Of a DNA stretch of 64,000 nucleotides, positions 40,190-48,816 are shown one piece after another. The notes under the pieces are model-generated. The model searched no databases, was not told where the DNA came from, and saw only the letters and a program-made list of their open reading frames with translations. The DNA is from Sphingobacterium alkalisoli. Its GTDB lineage: Bacteria; Bacteroidota; Bacteroidia; Sphingobacteriales; Sphingobacteriaceae. The first letter of the stretch is position 1; every line of letters begins with the position of its first letter. The stretch covers positions 1,426,001 to 1,490,000 of the forward strand of contig NZ_SUKA01000001.1 of assembly GCF_005049105.1 (NCBI RefSeq), read 5' to 3'. A program made the translations under genes and the position numbers.

Positions 40190-42406
40190 ATGGAATCTAT
40201 TAATTACGATCATAACAATATAGTATTTAAGCAGGCTGTAGCTTTTGTCAATCAGACGAACCAGAGCCTTTTCTTGACAGGTAAAGCAGGGACAGGTAAG
40301 ACTACTTTTTTAAAATATATTCGCGAAAATTGTTATAAAAAAATGGCTATTACCGCACCTACCGGTGTGGCTGCAATGAATGCAGGAGGGACAACTTTAC
40401 ATGCTTTGTTTTGGTTGCCATTCGGTATTTTCATAGCGGATTATCCTTTGAAATGGGATGATGCAGACAATCATATCTATAATAAGAATCGACTTTTTAG
40501 TACGATCAAATTAACCAAGCAACGTCGTGCCATTCTTCAAGAGTTGGAACTTCTGGTCATTGATGAAGTGTCTATGGTACGTGCGGATACGTTGGACGCT
40601 ATTGATGTAATTCTGAAATCGGTTCGTAGAGATATGCGTCCTTTCGGAGGGGTACAAGTGTTATTTATAGGCGATCTCTATCAGTTGCCTCCGGTGGTGA
40701 GGGATAATGAGTGGCAGATTCTTCGTAGTCACTACAGTAGCCCATTTTTCTTTGATGCAAAGGTGCTACGAGACAATCCGTTGGTCATGTTGGAGTTGCA
40801 GCAGATTTACCGCCAAAAGGATGATGAATTTATTGCTGTGTTAAATAACATCCGAAACAACCTGTGCTCGAGTGCTGACCTGATGGCCTTGAATGAGCAC
40901 TATAAGGTAGACTTTAGACCTGCTCAAGATGATCAATATATCACCTTAACTTCTCATAACCGATTAGCTGATCAGATAAATCAGGAAGAGTTGGTGAAGC
41001 TCTCGGGCAAACTGCATAATGTAAAGGCTATTGTAAAAGATGAATTTCAACAAGGAGCATATCCAACAGAAGAAACACTTGCAATGAAAGAAGGTGCTCA
41101 GGTTATGTTTATCAAAAATGATGTCGGAGACGATCGGAAATTCTTTAATGGAAAAATAGGTTTTGTAAAAGAATTGAAGTTGGACAGGGATCAAGTTGTC
41201 GTTGGATTTAAAGATGGTTCAGAAGATGTCGTCGTCCGTCGCGAAATCTGGGAAAATATAAGATATAAATACAATAAAGGAGAAGACAAAATAGAAGAGG
41301 AGGTACTCGGTACTTTTTCCCAGTTTCCGTTGCGACTAGCTTGGGCGATAACGATTCATAAAAGCCAGGGGTTGACCTTTGAAAAGGCAATTGTAGACGC
41401 GGGTACTTCGTTTGCCGCCGGGCAAGTATACGTCGCTCTGAGTAGGTTGACGGGATTAGAAGGTCTGGTGTTGCGGTCAAAAATTTCGCCCCATTCCATA
41501 CGGACGGACTCTCAAGTTGTTGGTTTTATGAAGCGATTGATGAAAGAGGACGAGGTCGTAGGAATATTAAAGCAATGTCAGCGAGGCTATCTTGGTCAAA
41601 TACTTTTGCAAAGTTTCCGATTTAATACACTAACGGAAACCACAAAAGAACTGTCCGATAGTTTGGTCGAACGAAATGTGGATAATAAAGCTGGTGCAGT
41701 ACAGTTTTTTGAGGAGCTAACTAAGAAGCTCAAAGAGCAGGAAAGTGTCGCCAATAAGTTCGTAACGCAATTGTATAAAATGTTGTCTGATACAGAGGTT
41801 TTGGACTATGATAAAATATGCGTACGTACCGAATCAGCAGTAAATTGGTTTTTGCCGAAAATGGAGATCGATCTTATTAATGCTACTCAAAAGCATATTG
41901 AAGACTGGCAAATTCGTAAGCGTACCAAGAAATATATTCAGGAGTTGAAGGCGTTACTGTTAGATTTTAGACGTAAGCATGAGGTGTTGAAACACTGTCT
42001 TACGATTGCGCAGGCCCTTACGCGCGATGAAGAGCTAGAAGCTATCCCCCTGAATATTGAAAAGATAAAAGATGATTCTGTCCATATCAAAGAAGAGGTC
42101 GCTGAAAAGGATGTCGATACGAAACAGGTCTCACTGGATATGTATTTAGACGGTTTTGATATCAAACAGATTGCGAATAAACGTGGTATGGTAGAAGGAA
42201 CTATTTATGGGCATTTGATCAATTTTGTTGGAAATGAGATCGACGCTGAAGATCTGATCTCGCCGGAGAAATTGGAAAGGATAGTAGATGTATTGCAGAA
42301 AAATGAAGGTAAATCTTCGTCCGAAATCAAAATGCTATTAGGGGATGATTTTTCCTATCCAGAGATAAAAATTGGACAAAGAATTTTAGAAATAAAAGCA
42401 GGATAG
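40190..42406 (+). CDS. PIF1/RecD-type superfamily 1 helicase with C-terminal helix-turn-helix
   Basis: The 738-residue protein has Walker A (GKAGTGKTTFLKYI, about residue 31), the DEVSMV Walker B, the DLYQLPPV motif III and the C-terminal helicase motif AITIHKSQGLTFEKAIVDAG. This is the PIF1-like, 5'-to-3' branch. Residues about 640-720 (DMYLDGFDIKQIANKRGMV) form a helix-turn-helix extension common in Bacteroidota homologs. It likely works in replication or recombination repair, for example on G-quadruplexes or stalled forks. Confidence 0.87.
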   Translation: MESINYDHNNIVFKQAVAFVNQTNQSLFLTGKAGTGKTTFLKYIRENCYKKMAITAPTGVAAMNAGGTTLHALFWLPFGIFIADYPLKWDDADNHIYNKNRLFSTIKLTKQRRAILQELELLVIDEVSMVRADTLDAIDVILKSVRRDMRPFGGVQVLFIGDLYQLPPVVRDNEWQILRSHYSSPFFFDAKVLRDNPLVMLELQQIYRQKDDEFIAVLNNIRNNLCSSADLMALNEHYKVDFRPAQDDQYITLTSHNRLADQINQEELVKLSGKLHNVKAIVKDEFQQGAYPTEETLAMKEGAQVMFIKNDVGDDRKFFNGKIGFVKELKLDRDQVVVGFKDGSEDVVVRREIWENIRYKYNKGEDKIEEEVLGTFSQFPLRLAWAITIHKSQGLTFEKAIVDAGTSFAAGQVYVALSRLTGLEGLVLRSKISPHSIRTDSQVVGFMKRLMKEDEVVGILKQCQRGYLGQILLQSFRFNTLTETTKELSDSLVERNVDNKAGAVQFFEELTKKLKEQESVANKFVTQLYKMLSDTEVLDYDKICVRTESAVNWFLPKMEIDLINATQKHIEDWQIRKRTKKYIQELKALLLDFRRKHEVLKHCLTIAQALTRDEELEAIPLNIEKIKDDSVHIKEEVAEKDVDTKQVSLDMYLDGFDIKQIANKRGMVEGTIYGHLINFVGNEIDAEDLISPEKLERIVDVLQKNEGKSSSEIKMLLGDDFSYPEIKIGQRILEIKAG

Positions 42407-42434
42407 TAAATGACAGATGTACGGTTTAAATAAC

Positions 42435-42442
42435 TATCTTTG
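42435..42442 (+). promoter_or_regulatory. -7 promoter box for the ATP synthase cluster
   Basis: TATCTTTG is a perfect TAnnTTTG box. Transcription would start near 42447, about 25 bases before the TTG start of atpI chosen here. No clear -33 box. Confidence 0.6.
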
Positions 42443-42472
42443 CACTTCGTAAGGGAGCTGATCAATTTTGTC

Positions 42473-42700
42473 TTGAAAACGAAAACACCGGATAAAAAAG
42501 TAAGTAAATGGTTGGTTTTTGCCTCAATGCCCGTACAGATGGGGGTGACTATTTATGCTTTTTACTGGTTGGGTACATGGTTAGATGATAGGTACGAGGT
42601 TGGAGGTGCCTGGTGGATGAAAGGACTCACGATGTTGGGAGTGATCATTTCACTTTATCAATTCATAAGACAGGTGAATTACATTAATAAGCATGAGTAA
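42473..42700 (+). CDS. atpI: AtpI/AtpZ-family ATP synthase assembly protein
   Basis: A 75-residue membrane protein with two hydrophobic segments (WLVFASMPVQMGVTIYAFYW and the TMLGVIISLYQFI region). In AtpI-type proteins such segments help assemble the c-ring or move Mg2+. The open frame reaches a TTG at 42440, but that codon is part of the -7 box, so TTG at 42473 (MKTKTPDKKVSKW) is taken. The next gene overlaps its end by 8 bases, indicating coupled translation. Confidence 0.72.
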   Translation: MKTKTPDKKVSKWLVFASMPVQMGVTIYAFYWLGTWLDDRYEVGGAWWMKGLTMLGVIISLYQFIRQVNYINKHE

Positions 42701-43079
42701 ATACTTGAAATATATTCTTTTATTATTGGCTGTGGCAGGCGGAATCTATGGTATTCATTACTTCGTTTTGGCTGGACAGGATGTCCAACACTATTGGGTA
42801 CAGTCCGGCTATTCCCTTCAGGGTTTGTATCTTTTTGGATTTATAGCTTCTTTTTTTGTTACAATTCTTGTCTTACTCGGTCAATGGCTAATGCCACAAA
42901 ACGTCGGTTTTATATTTCTTGGCGTGATGACCGTCAAGGCTATAGGGAGCTACCTGTTTATTAAGAACGGGTTAAATAAGTTTGAAAACGATTTTATTGA
43001 GTATAATTTCTTGGTGGTATTTTTTGTTTTCTTGTTTTTTGATGTTTTCGTTGCTTTTAAAGCGATAAATAAAACCTGA
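42693..43079 (+). CDS. Small membrane protein in the atp cluster, ATP synthase subunit I-like
   Basis: A 128-residue protein with four hydrophobic segments (ILLLLAVAGGIYGIHYFVLA, FGFIASFFVTILVLLGQWLM, FIFLGVMTVKAIGSYLFI and FLVVFFVFLFFDVFVAF), much like the four-helix subunit I/AtpI2 proteins that precede atpB in many bacteria. It overlaps the atpI end by 8 bases and precedes atpB by 106 bases. Its role in assembly is inferred from position and topology. Confidence 0.65.
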   Translation: MSKYLKYILLLLAVAGGIYGIHYFVLAGQDVQHYWVQSGYSLQGLYLFGFIASFFVTILVLLGQWLMPQNVGFIFLGVMTVKAIGSYLFIKNGLNKFENDFIEYNFLVVFFVFLFFDVFVAFKAINKT

Positions 43080-43144
43080 AAGAAGTAGGTGAAGTATTTT
43101 TTTTAAAAATTTTAATAAAAGGTATTTAATGCCAAATAAAGTTG

Positions 43145-43152
43145 TATTTTTG
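43145..43152 (+). promoter_or_regulatory. Internal -7 promoter box before atpB
   Basis: TATTTTTG matches TAnnTTTG and stands 34 bases before the atpB ATG chosen here, so the main ATP synthase genes can be transcribed separately from the two small upstream genes. Confidence 0.5.
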
Positions 43153-43185
43153 CGCAAAATTTTTCATTATTCAACGTTAGTTAAA

Positions 43186-44274
43186 ATGGTGAGTCTTAAG
43201 AGAACTCTTTTAGTATTTGCAGTGATTTTTTTTGCTGTTAACCCCTTCAGTCTGAGAGCAGCGGATGATGTGCATGGAGATGCACCTCAAGCGCAAGAAG
43301 ATGAAATTAAATCGTATATCGCGCACCACTTGGAAGATGATTACTATTTTTCCTTATTCAGTGATAAAAAGGCCGGTAAACATTATGGATTTCCGCTTCC
43401 AGTAATTCTGATTGACGGAGGTTTGAAAATTTTCTCTTCGGGAGAATTTCACCATGGCGACAATATTGTAGAAAAAGAAGGAAAGTTCTATAAATTATAC
43501 CATGGTAAAATTTACAAGACAGATGCGTCAGGCATGCTGAGCTATGATGACCATCAACACCCTACTAACGCAAGACCTTTGGATTTTTCTATCACAAAGA
43601 ATGTTGTAGGATTATTTTTAGCGCTAGTTTTATTATTCTGGGGATTTCTAGGTCTAGCTAAAACCTATAAGAAAGGAGCCAATGTGATTCCGAAAGGCTT
43701 TAGTCGTGTTCTAGAGCCGTTAGTATTGTATGTGCGTGATGAGATGGCCATTCCAAATATTGGCCACCGCTACAAAGAATTTATGCCGTATTTACTTTCG
43801 GTATTCTTCTTAATTCTGACACTGAATCTATTAGGACTTACGCCGCTTGGTTTCAACGTAACAGGTAATGTTAGTATTACGCTATGTTTGGCATTGTTCA
43901 CATTTTTTATTACAAATATCAAAGCGAACAGAGATTATTGGAAACACATCTTCTGGATGCCGGGCGTACCCGTTCCCTTTAAATTTGTTTTAGCACCTAT
44001 TGAAGTTTTGGGTATGTTTACCAAGCCCTTCTCTCTGATGGTGCGTCTTTTTGCTAATATCACAGCAGGTCACGCGGTGATCATGGGATTAATAGCTATA
44101 GTTTATCTGTTGCAAAATCAATTGACTTTAGGTGGAAGTATAGGCGTTTCGATGTTACTGACTTGTTTCCTTATGGTGATTGAATTGTTCGTAGCGTTCT
44201 TACAGGCCTTTATCTTTACGATGTTATCTTCGTTATTTATTGGTATGGCTGTAGAAGAACATACGCATCATTAA
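43186..44274 (+). CDS. atpB: ATP synthase F0 subunit a
   Basis: A 362-residue F0 subunit a with a signal peptide (MVSLKRTLLVFAVIFFAVNPF, cleavage near SLRA) and a periplasmic extension of about 110 residues before the first core helix, typical of Bacteroidota. The catalytic arginine is in MVRLFANITAGHAV. The frame is open 19 codons further upstream, but that longer start precedes the -7 box and would spoil the signal peptide. Subunit a forms the proton half-channels against the c-ring. Confidence 0.92.
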   Translation: MVSLKRTLLVFAVIFFAVNPFSLRAADDVHGDAPQAQEDEIKSYIAHHLEDDYYFSLFSDKKAGKHYGFPLPVILIDGGLKIFSSGEFHHGDNIVEKEGKFYKLYHGKIYKTDASGMLSYDDHQHPTNARPLDFSITKNVVGLFLALVLLFWGFLGLAKTYKKGANVIPKGFSRVLEPLVLYVRDEMAIPNIGHRYKEFMPYLLSVFFLILTLNLLGLTPLGFNVTGNVSITLCLALFTFFITNIKANRDYWKHIFWMPGVPVPFKFVLAPIEVLGMFTKPFSLMVRLFANITAGHAVIMGLIAIVYLLQNQLTLGGSIGVSMLLTCFLMVIELFVAFLQAFIFTMLSSLFIGMAVEEHTHH

Positions 44275-44309
44275 TCGAAATTTTTGTTAAATTTTATAAA
44301 ATAATTATT

Positions 44310-44498
44310 ATGTACAACTTAATTGGAGCAGGTTTAATCGTAATCGGTGCAGGTATTGGTTTAGGTAAAATTGGTGGTTCTGCAATGGAAGCTATCGCTC
44401 GTCAACCTGAAGCAACATCTAAAATTCAGACTGCGATGATCATTATTGGTGCCTTGCTTGAAGGTTTAGCATTCGGTGCTTTACTTTTAGGTAAGTAG
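44310..44498 (+). CDS. atpE: ATP synthase F0 subunit c
   Basis: A 62-residue hairpin of two membrane helices. The polar loop ARQPE joins them and the ion-binding Glu is in IGALLEGLAFGALLLGK. The residue after that Glu is Gly, not the Ser/Thr expected of Na+-binding rings, which favours a proton-type ring. It is shorter than the 79-residue E. coli subunit. A strong hairpin after the gene may raise its share over atpF, fitting the multi-copy c-ring. Confidence 0.95.
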   Translation: MYNLIGAGLIVIGAGIGLGKIGGSAMEAIARQPEATSKIQTAMIIIGALLEGLAFGALLLGK

Positions 44499-44513
44499 TC
44501 AATAGAAAGTACA

Positions 44514-44550
44514 AACACAATTTGCAACGGTTGGTTGCAGATTGTGTTTT
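44514..44550 (+). terminator. Hairpin between atpE and atpF, probable partial terminator or processing site
   Basis: A 16-base stem (44514-44529 with 44535-44550, one G-U, loop of 5) followed by TTTTAATT. It lies just after the gene for the ring subunit needed in excess, while atpF has no visible promoter of its own. Confidence 0.6.
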
Positions 44551-44596
44551 AATTAAACAACAAGGATTAAAAAATTAACATTTTACACTATATATA

Positions 44597-45097
44597 ATGG
44601 ATGCATTAATTAATCAGTTTTCATACGGTTTGTTCTTTTGGCAATTGATCGTGTTATTGGTTATTATCTTTTTATTGGGCAAGTTTGCCTGGAAGCCAAT
44701 TATTAATGCGTTGGAGGAGCGTGAGAGTGGTATCGCTGACGCGTTAGCTTCTGCAGCAAATGCAAAATTGGAGATGTCTCGTTTGACAAATGAAAACGCA
44801 CAACTTTTAAAGGAAGCACGTGCTGAACGTGATGTGATTTTGAAAGAGGCTAAAGAATTGAAAGATAAAATCGTAGCTGAAGCGAAAGTTGCTGCTCAAA
44901 CCGAAGGTGCGAAACTTATTGAGCAAGCAAAACGTGAGATCGAAGATCAAAAAACGAAAGCATTAGCGGAAGTGAAGGGACAGGTGTCTGCTTTATCGTT
45001 AGCAATTGCCCGTAAAGTATTAACCACAGAATTTGAAGATCAGGGAAAGCAAGAGGCATTAATAGCAGACTTATTGAAGGATGTTAAATTAAACTAA
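44597..45097 (+). CDS. atpF: ATP synthase F0 subunit b
   Basis: A 166-residue peripheral stalk protein: one N-terminal membrane helix (LFFWQLIVLLVIIFLLGKFAW) and a long charged coiled coil with Ala- and Lys/Glu-rich heptads (SAANAKLEMSRLTNENAQLL). The dimer links subunit a to F1 through the delta subunit, which is encoded next, 27 bases later. Confidence 0.95.
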   Translation: MDALINQFSYGLFFWQLIVLLVIIFLLGKFAWKPIINALEERESGIADALASAANAKLEMSRLTNENAQLLKEARAERDVILKEAKELKDKIVAEAKVAAQTEGAKLIEQAKREIEDQKTKALAEVKGQVSALSLAIARKVLTTEFEDQGKQEALIADLLKDVKLN

Positions 45098-45124
45098 TTG
45101 GTTACGCAAATAAAGCATTAACGT

Positions 45125-45670
45125 ATGTCAGTATTCAAAGTTGCCTCAAGATATGCCAAATCACTTATTGATTTAGCACAAGAACAAGGAAGTTTAGAAG
45201 TTATCAAAGATGACATGGAACAAATTGTTGCTGTGATAAAATCGAGCTCTGAGTTACAAGCTGTTTTAGGTAATCCTATTATTAAAATAGACAAAAAGAA
45301 GAGCATCCTAGAAGCCCTATTTAAAGATAAAGTACGACCGGAAATACTTGAATTCTTTAATATTATGGTACGAAAAGGGCGTAGTGAGTTGGTATACGCC
45401 ACAGCTCAAGAGTTTATTCGCGAATACAACGAAGTAAAGGGCATTGTAAAAGCGGAAGTGACTTCAGCAAGTGCGTTATCTGATACTAATTTGCAAGCAC
45501 TAAATGCCAAAATCGCACAAGAAATCAATGCAAAAGTTCTTCTCACCAACAAGGTAGACAAGTCTTTAATAGGTGGTTTTGTACTAAAAGTAGGCGACAG
45601 GCAACTTGATGCGAGTATCGCTGGTAAATTGAATAAATTGGAAAGACATTTTAGTAGTCAAGGTGTTTAG
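45125..45670 (+). CDS. atpH: ATP synthase F1 subunit delta
   Basis: A 181-residue protein starting MSVFKVASRYAKSLIDLAQEQG, the usual N-terminal helical bundle, with the family motif KVDKSLIGGFVLKVGDRQLDAS near the C terminus. It fixes the peripheral stalk to the top of the alpha3beta3 head. It lies between atpF and atpA in the standard order. Confidence 0.95.
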   Translation: MSVFKVASRYAKSLIDLAQEQGSLEVIKDDMEQIVAVIKSSSELQAVLGNPIIKIDKKKSILEALFKDKVRPEILEFFNIMVRKGRSELVYATAQEFIREYNEVKGIVKAEVTSASALSDTNLQALNAKIAQEINAKVLLTNKVDKSLIGGFVLKVGDRQLDASIAGKLNKLERHFSSQGV

Positions 45671-45723
45671 TTCCTTGGTGAATAATAAAATAATAAAATC
45701 TAAAACCCCTTATACGAATTAAC

Positions 45724-47298
45724 ATGATAGAGGTAAGACCAGATGAGGTTTCGGCAATTCTAAGAGAGCAATTGTCAGGCTTTAAGTCAGAGGCCGAATT
45801 AGAAGAAGTGGGTACCGTATTACAAGTAGGAGACGGTATTGCGCGTATTTACGGCCTAACAAAAGTTCAATCAGGCGAGTTGGTTGAATTTGCTAGCGGA
45901 TTGCAAGGTATAGTATTGAACTTAGAGGAAGACAACGTAGGTGTCGTACTTTTAGGTCCTTCTGATGAAATTAAAGAAGGCGATACGATCAAACGGACAA
46001 ACCGCATTGCATCTATTAAAGTAGGTGAAGGAATGTTGGGACGTGTCGTAAATACGTTAGGTCAACCTATTGATGGCAAAGGTCCTATCTTGGGTGATAC
46101 GTATGAAATGCCTATCGAGCGTAAAGCGCCCGGTGTTATCTTCCGTCAACCGGTAACTGAACCACTTCAAACGGGTATAAAAGCTATCGATGCGATGATT
46201 CCTGTAGGTCGTGGACAGCGCGAGTTGGTGATTGGTGATCGCCAAACGGGTAAAACGGCGGTTTGTATCGATACCATCATTAATCAAAAAGAATTTTATG
46301 ATGCTGGGCAACCAGTTTTCTGTATATACGTTGCGGTAGGTCAAAAGAATTCTACTGTAGCGAACATCGTACGCACACTAGAAGAGAAGGGTGCTATGGC
46401 CTACACGGTAATAGTGGCAGCTTCTGCAGCCGATCCAGCTCCATTGCAATTCTATGCACCAATGGCTGGTGCAGCTATCGGAGAGTTCTTTAGGGATACA
46501 GGCCGTCCGGCATTGATCGTTTATGATGATTTATCAAAACAAGCTGTGGCATATCGCGAAGTATCATTACTATTGAGACGTCCTCCTGGTCGTGAGGCAT
46601 ATCCGGGTGATGTATTCTATTTACATAGCCGTTTATTAGAAAGAGCTGCAAAAATCAACTCTTCCGATGATATCGCTAAAAATATGAATGACTTACCTGA
46701 GTCTATCAAGCATTTGGTAAAAGGAGGCGGTTCATTAACAGCTTTGCCGATTATCGAAACACAGGCAGGGGATGTGTCGGCTTATATTCCTACAAACGTT
46801 ATTTCGATTACGGATGGTCAGATTTTCTTAGAGTCAAACTTGTTTAATGCAGGTATCCGTCCAGCGATCAACGTAGGTATTTCGGTATCACGCGTAGGGG
46901 GTAATGCACAAATTAAGTCTATGAAAAAGGTGGCGGGTACATTGAAGTTGGATCAGGCGCAATACCGCGAGTTGGAAGCATTTTCTAAATTTGGATCGGA
47001 TCTCGATGCAGCGACTAAATCTGTATTGGATAAAGGTGTCCGTAACGTGGAGATCTTAAAGCAAGGTCAATTTTCACCTGTATCTGTGGAGAAACAAGTT
47101 GCTATTATCTATGCAGGTACGAAAGGACTATTACGCAATGTTCCAGTAAATAAGGTTAGACAATTTGAGGAGGAGTATTTAACACAATTGGAACAACGTC
47201 ATCCAGAGGTCTTATCGGCTTTAAAAGCAGGTAAATTCTCAGATGAATTGACGGATGTGTTAGAAACTGTAGCAAAAGAATTATCTTCAAAATATTAA
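45724..47298 (+). CDS. atpA: ATP synthase F1 subunit alpha
   Basis: A 524-residue alpha subunit, normal length. Walker [11 protein letters not shown] stands near residue 172, with [34 protein letters not shown] including the Walker B region, and [18 protein letters not shown] near residue 395 holding the arginine finger. Alpha forms the non-catalytic half of the F1 head. The catalytic beta (atpD) and epsilon (atpC) genes are not in this cluster, a split known in Bacteroidota. Confidence 0.97.
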   Translation: MIEVRPDEVSAILREQLSGFKSEAELEEVGTVLQVGDGIARIYGLTKVQSGELVEFASGLQGIVLNLEEDNVGVVLLGPSDEIKEGDTIKRTNRIASIKVGEGMLGRVVNTLGQPIDGKGPILGDTYEMPIERKAPGVIFRQPVTEPLQTGIKAIDAMIPVGRGQRELVIGDRQTGKTAVCIDTIINQKEFYDAGQPVFCIYVAVGQKNSTVANIVRTLEEKGAMAYTVIVAASAADPAPLQFYAPMAGAAIGEFFRDTGRPALIVYDDLSKQAVAYREVSLLLRRPPGREAYPGDVFYLHSRLLERAAKINSSDDIAKNMNDLPESIKHLVKGGGSLTALPIIETQAGDVSAYIPTNVISITDGQIFLESNLFNAGIRPAINVGISVSRVGGNAQIKSMKKVAGTLKLDQAQYRELEAFSKFGSDLDAATKSVLDKGVRNVEILKQGQFSPVSVEKQVAIIYAGTKGLLRNVPVNKVRQFEEEYLTQLEQRHPEVLSALKAGKFSDELTDVLETVAKELSSKY

Positions 47299-47374
47299 TT
47301 TGGATGTGAGATTTTAGATAGGAGACCATTGATCTTAATCTCCTATCTAGCCTCTCAGATCTTTGATCGCGAAT

Positions 47375-48253
47375 ATGGCAAATTTAAAAGAAGTTAGAAA
47401 CCGGATCACCTCGGTAACATCGACGCAACAGATTACCAAAGCAATGAAAATGGTATCTGCTGCTAAATTGAAACGCGCAACTAATGCAATTGTGCAATTA
47501 CGTCCTTATGCCAATAAGCTGAGAGATGTCTTAGCTCAAGTTTCTGCTTCTGTTGAAGGGAATGATTCACCTTTCACGCAAGATCGTGTACCTACCAAAG
47601 TGTTGATTATTGTAGTTACTTCGAATAGGGGTCTTGCCGGTGCTTTTAATGCTAATGCTATTAAAGCAACGAATAATTTGATCGCTGCGAAATATGCAGA
47701 TCAGTTTGCTAAAGGTGACGTAAGCCTTATAGCGATTGGTAAGAGAGGGCATGATTTTTTTTCTAGACGCAATTTTAATGTAATCGGCAATCACAACGAT
47801 TTATTCAATAATTTAGATTTCGAAAATGTGTCTAAAGTGGCGGAATATGTGATGAATGAATTCGAAGAGGGCAATATAGATCGCGTAGAAGTGGTTTATA
47901 ATCAGTTTCGCAATGCTGCCGTTCAAATTTTAACTTCAGAACAATTGTTACCTCTTTTGCCTGAAAAGAAGAACGAAGATGTAGTGGAATCAGATTACAT
48001 CATAGAGCCGTCCAAAGAAAAGATAATTGCCGAATTGATTCCTAAGTCTATCAAAACGCAATTATATAAGGCTGTGTTAGATTCCAATGCCTCTGAACAC
48101 GGTGCACGTATGACCGCGATGGATAAAGCAACCGATAATGCAGGCGATTTATTAAAAGCGTTGAAGTTGTCATACAATCAAGCGCGACAAGCTGCGATTA
48201 CAACAGAATTGACAGAAATCGTTTCCGGCGCAGCAGCGCTATCGAATGGTTAA
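47375..48253 (+). CDS. atpG: ATP synthase F1 subunit gamma
   Basis: A 292-residue central rotor shaft. It begins MANLKEVRNRITSVTSTQQITKAMKMVSAAKLKRA and ends with the coiled-coil helix SYNQARQAAITTELTEIVSGAAAL, both contacting the alpha/beta ring. The open frame continues four codons upstream to a TTG, but ATG at 47375 gives the conserved N terminus. Last gene of the cluster, followed by a strong terminator. Confidence 0.95.
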   Translation: MANLKEVRNRITSVTSTQQITKAMKMVSAAKLKRATNAIVQLRPYANKLRDVLAQVSASVEGNDSPFTQDRVPTKVLIIVVTSNRGLAGAFNANAIKATNNLIAAKYADQFAKGDVSLIAIGKRGHDFFSRRNFNVIGNHNDLFNNLDFENVSKVAEYVMNEFEEGNIDRVEVVYNQFRNAAVQILTSEQLLPLLPEKKNEDVVESDYIIEPSKEKIIAELIPKSIKTQLYKAVLDSNASEHGARMTAMDKATDNAGDLLKALKLSYNQARQAAITTELTEIVSGAAALSNG

Positions 48254-48274
48254 TGGAAATAGTAATAATAATAC

Positions 48275-48310
48275 AAAAAAAGGCGATGAACTTCTTCATC
48301 GCCTTTTTTT
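48275..48310 (+). terminator. Terminator of the ATP synthase cluster
   Basis: A 16-base stem (48275-48290 with 48295-48310, loop CTTC) with A7 before and T7 at the end. Confidence 0.9.
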
Positions 48311-48816
48311 GTAAGTAAACTAAGCTAACTTATAGTCTACCATAATCTACATGATAAAGATGTTTTAGAAATGGCCAGTAAGACGTGCTAACAAAGAATC
48401 TATATGAAATTTGCTTGTATTTGAGCTTCTTTTTTTGTCGCAAAAGTTTTTTGGAGCAACTGGAAAATTGATTAAAATACGAACCAAATTGCTTAAAGGC
48501 GGTAACTAGTAATTTTATGCAGTCGCCCTACTGGTGAATAAAACTACATATACCATAAACTGTTATGGATTTTCAAGCAAAGCTATGTCGTGTATAAGAG
48601 AGTAAGTTTTTTTGTTTCAAAACGAATTGATCAAGCTTGTTTTTGTACTAAATGTTTTATACTTTTACGATTAATCAATTTTTTACAAAGTTCAACCGTA
48701 AGCAAAACGATGATTAACCAGAATAAGTATATTTTTGTTTTGCTATAATCGGCGGGACCATTGTAACTTGTGTGTACTATTAACCTTTCGCTAATTATTA
48801 TTTTTATAGAACGTAT
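48311..48816. other. Intergenic region upstream of the RHS-associated genes
   Basis: About 500 AT-rich bases without an open frame of note. A perfect -7 box, TATTTTTG at 48730-48737, would give a leader of about 75 bases to the following gene; no -33 box at 19 bases. I see no repeat, tRNA or insertion-sequence end here. Confidence 0.6.

Noticed and set aside
42440..42472. Extended atpI start at TTG 42440
   Set aside because: The TTG is part of the TATCTTTG promoter box, upstream of the expected transcript start.
43129..43185. Extended atpB start at ATG 43129
   Set aside because: It lies upstream of the TATTTTTG box at 43145-43152 and puts 19 extra residues before a good signal peptide.
48311..48816. 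A small RNA or tRNA gene in the gap after atpG
   Set aside because: No cloverleaf, no second strong terminator and no second promoter pair were found.
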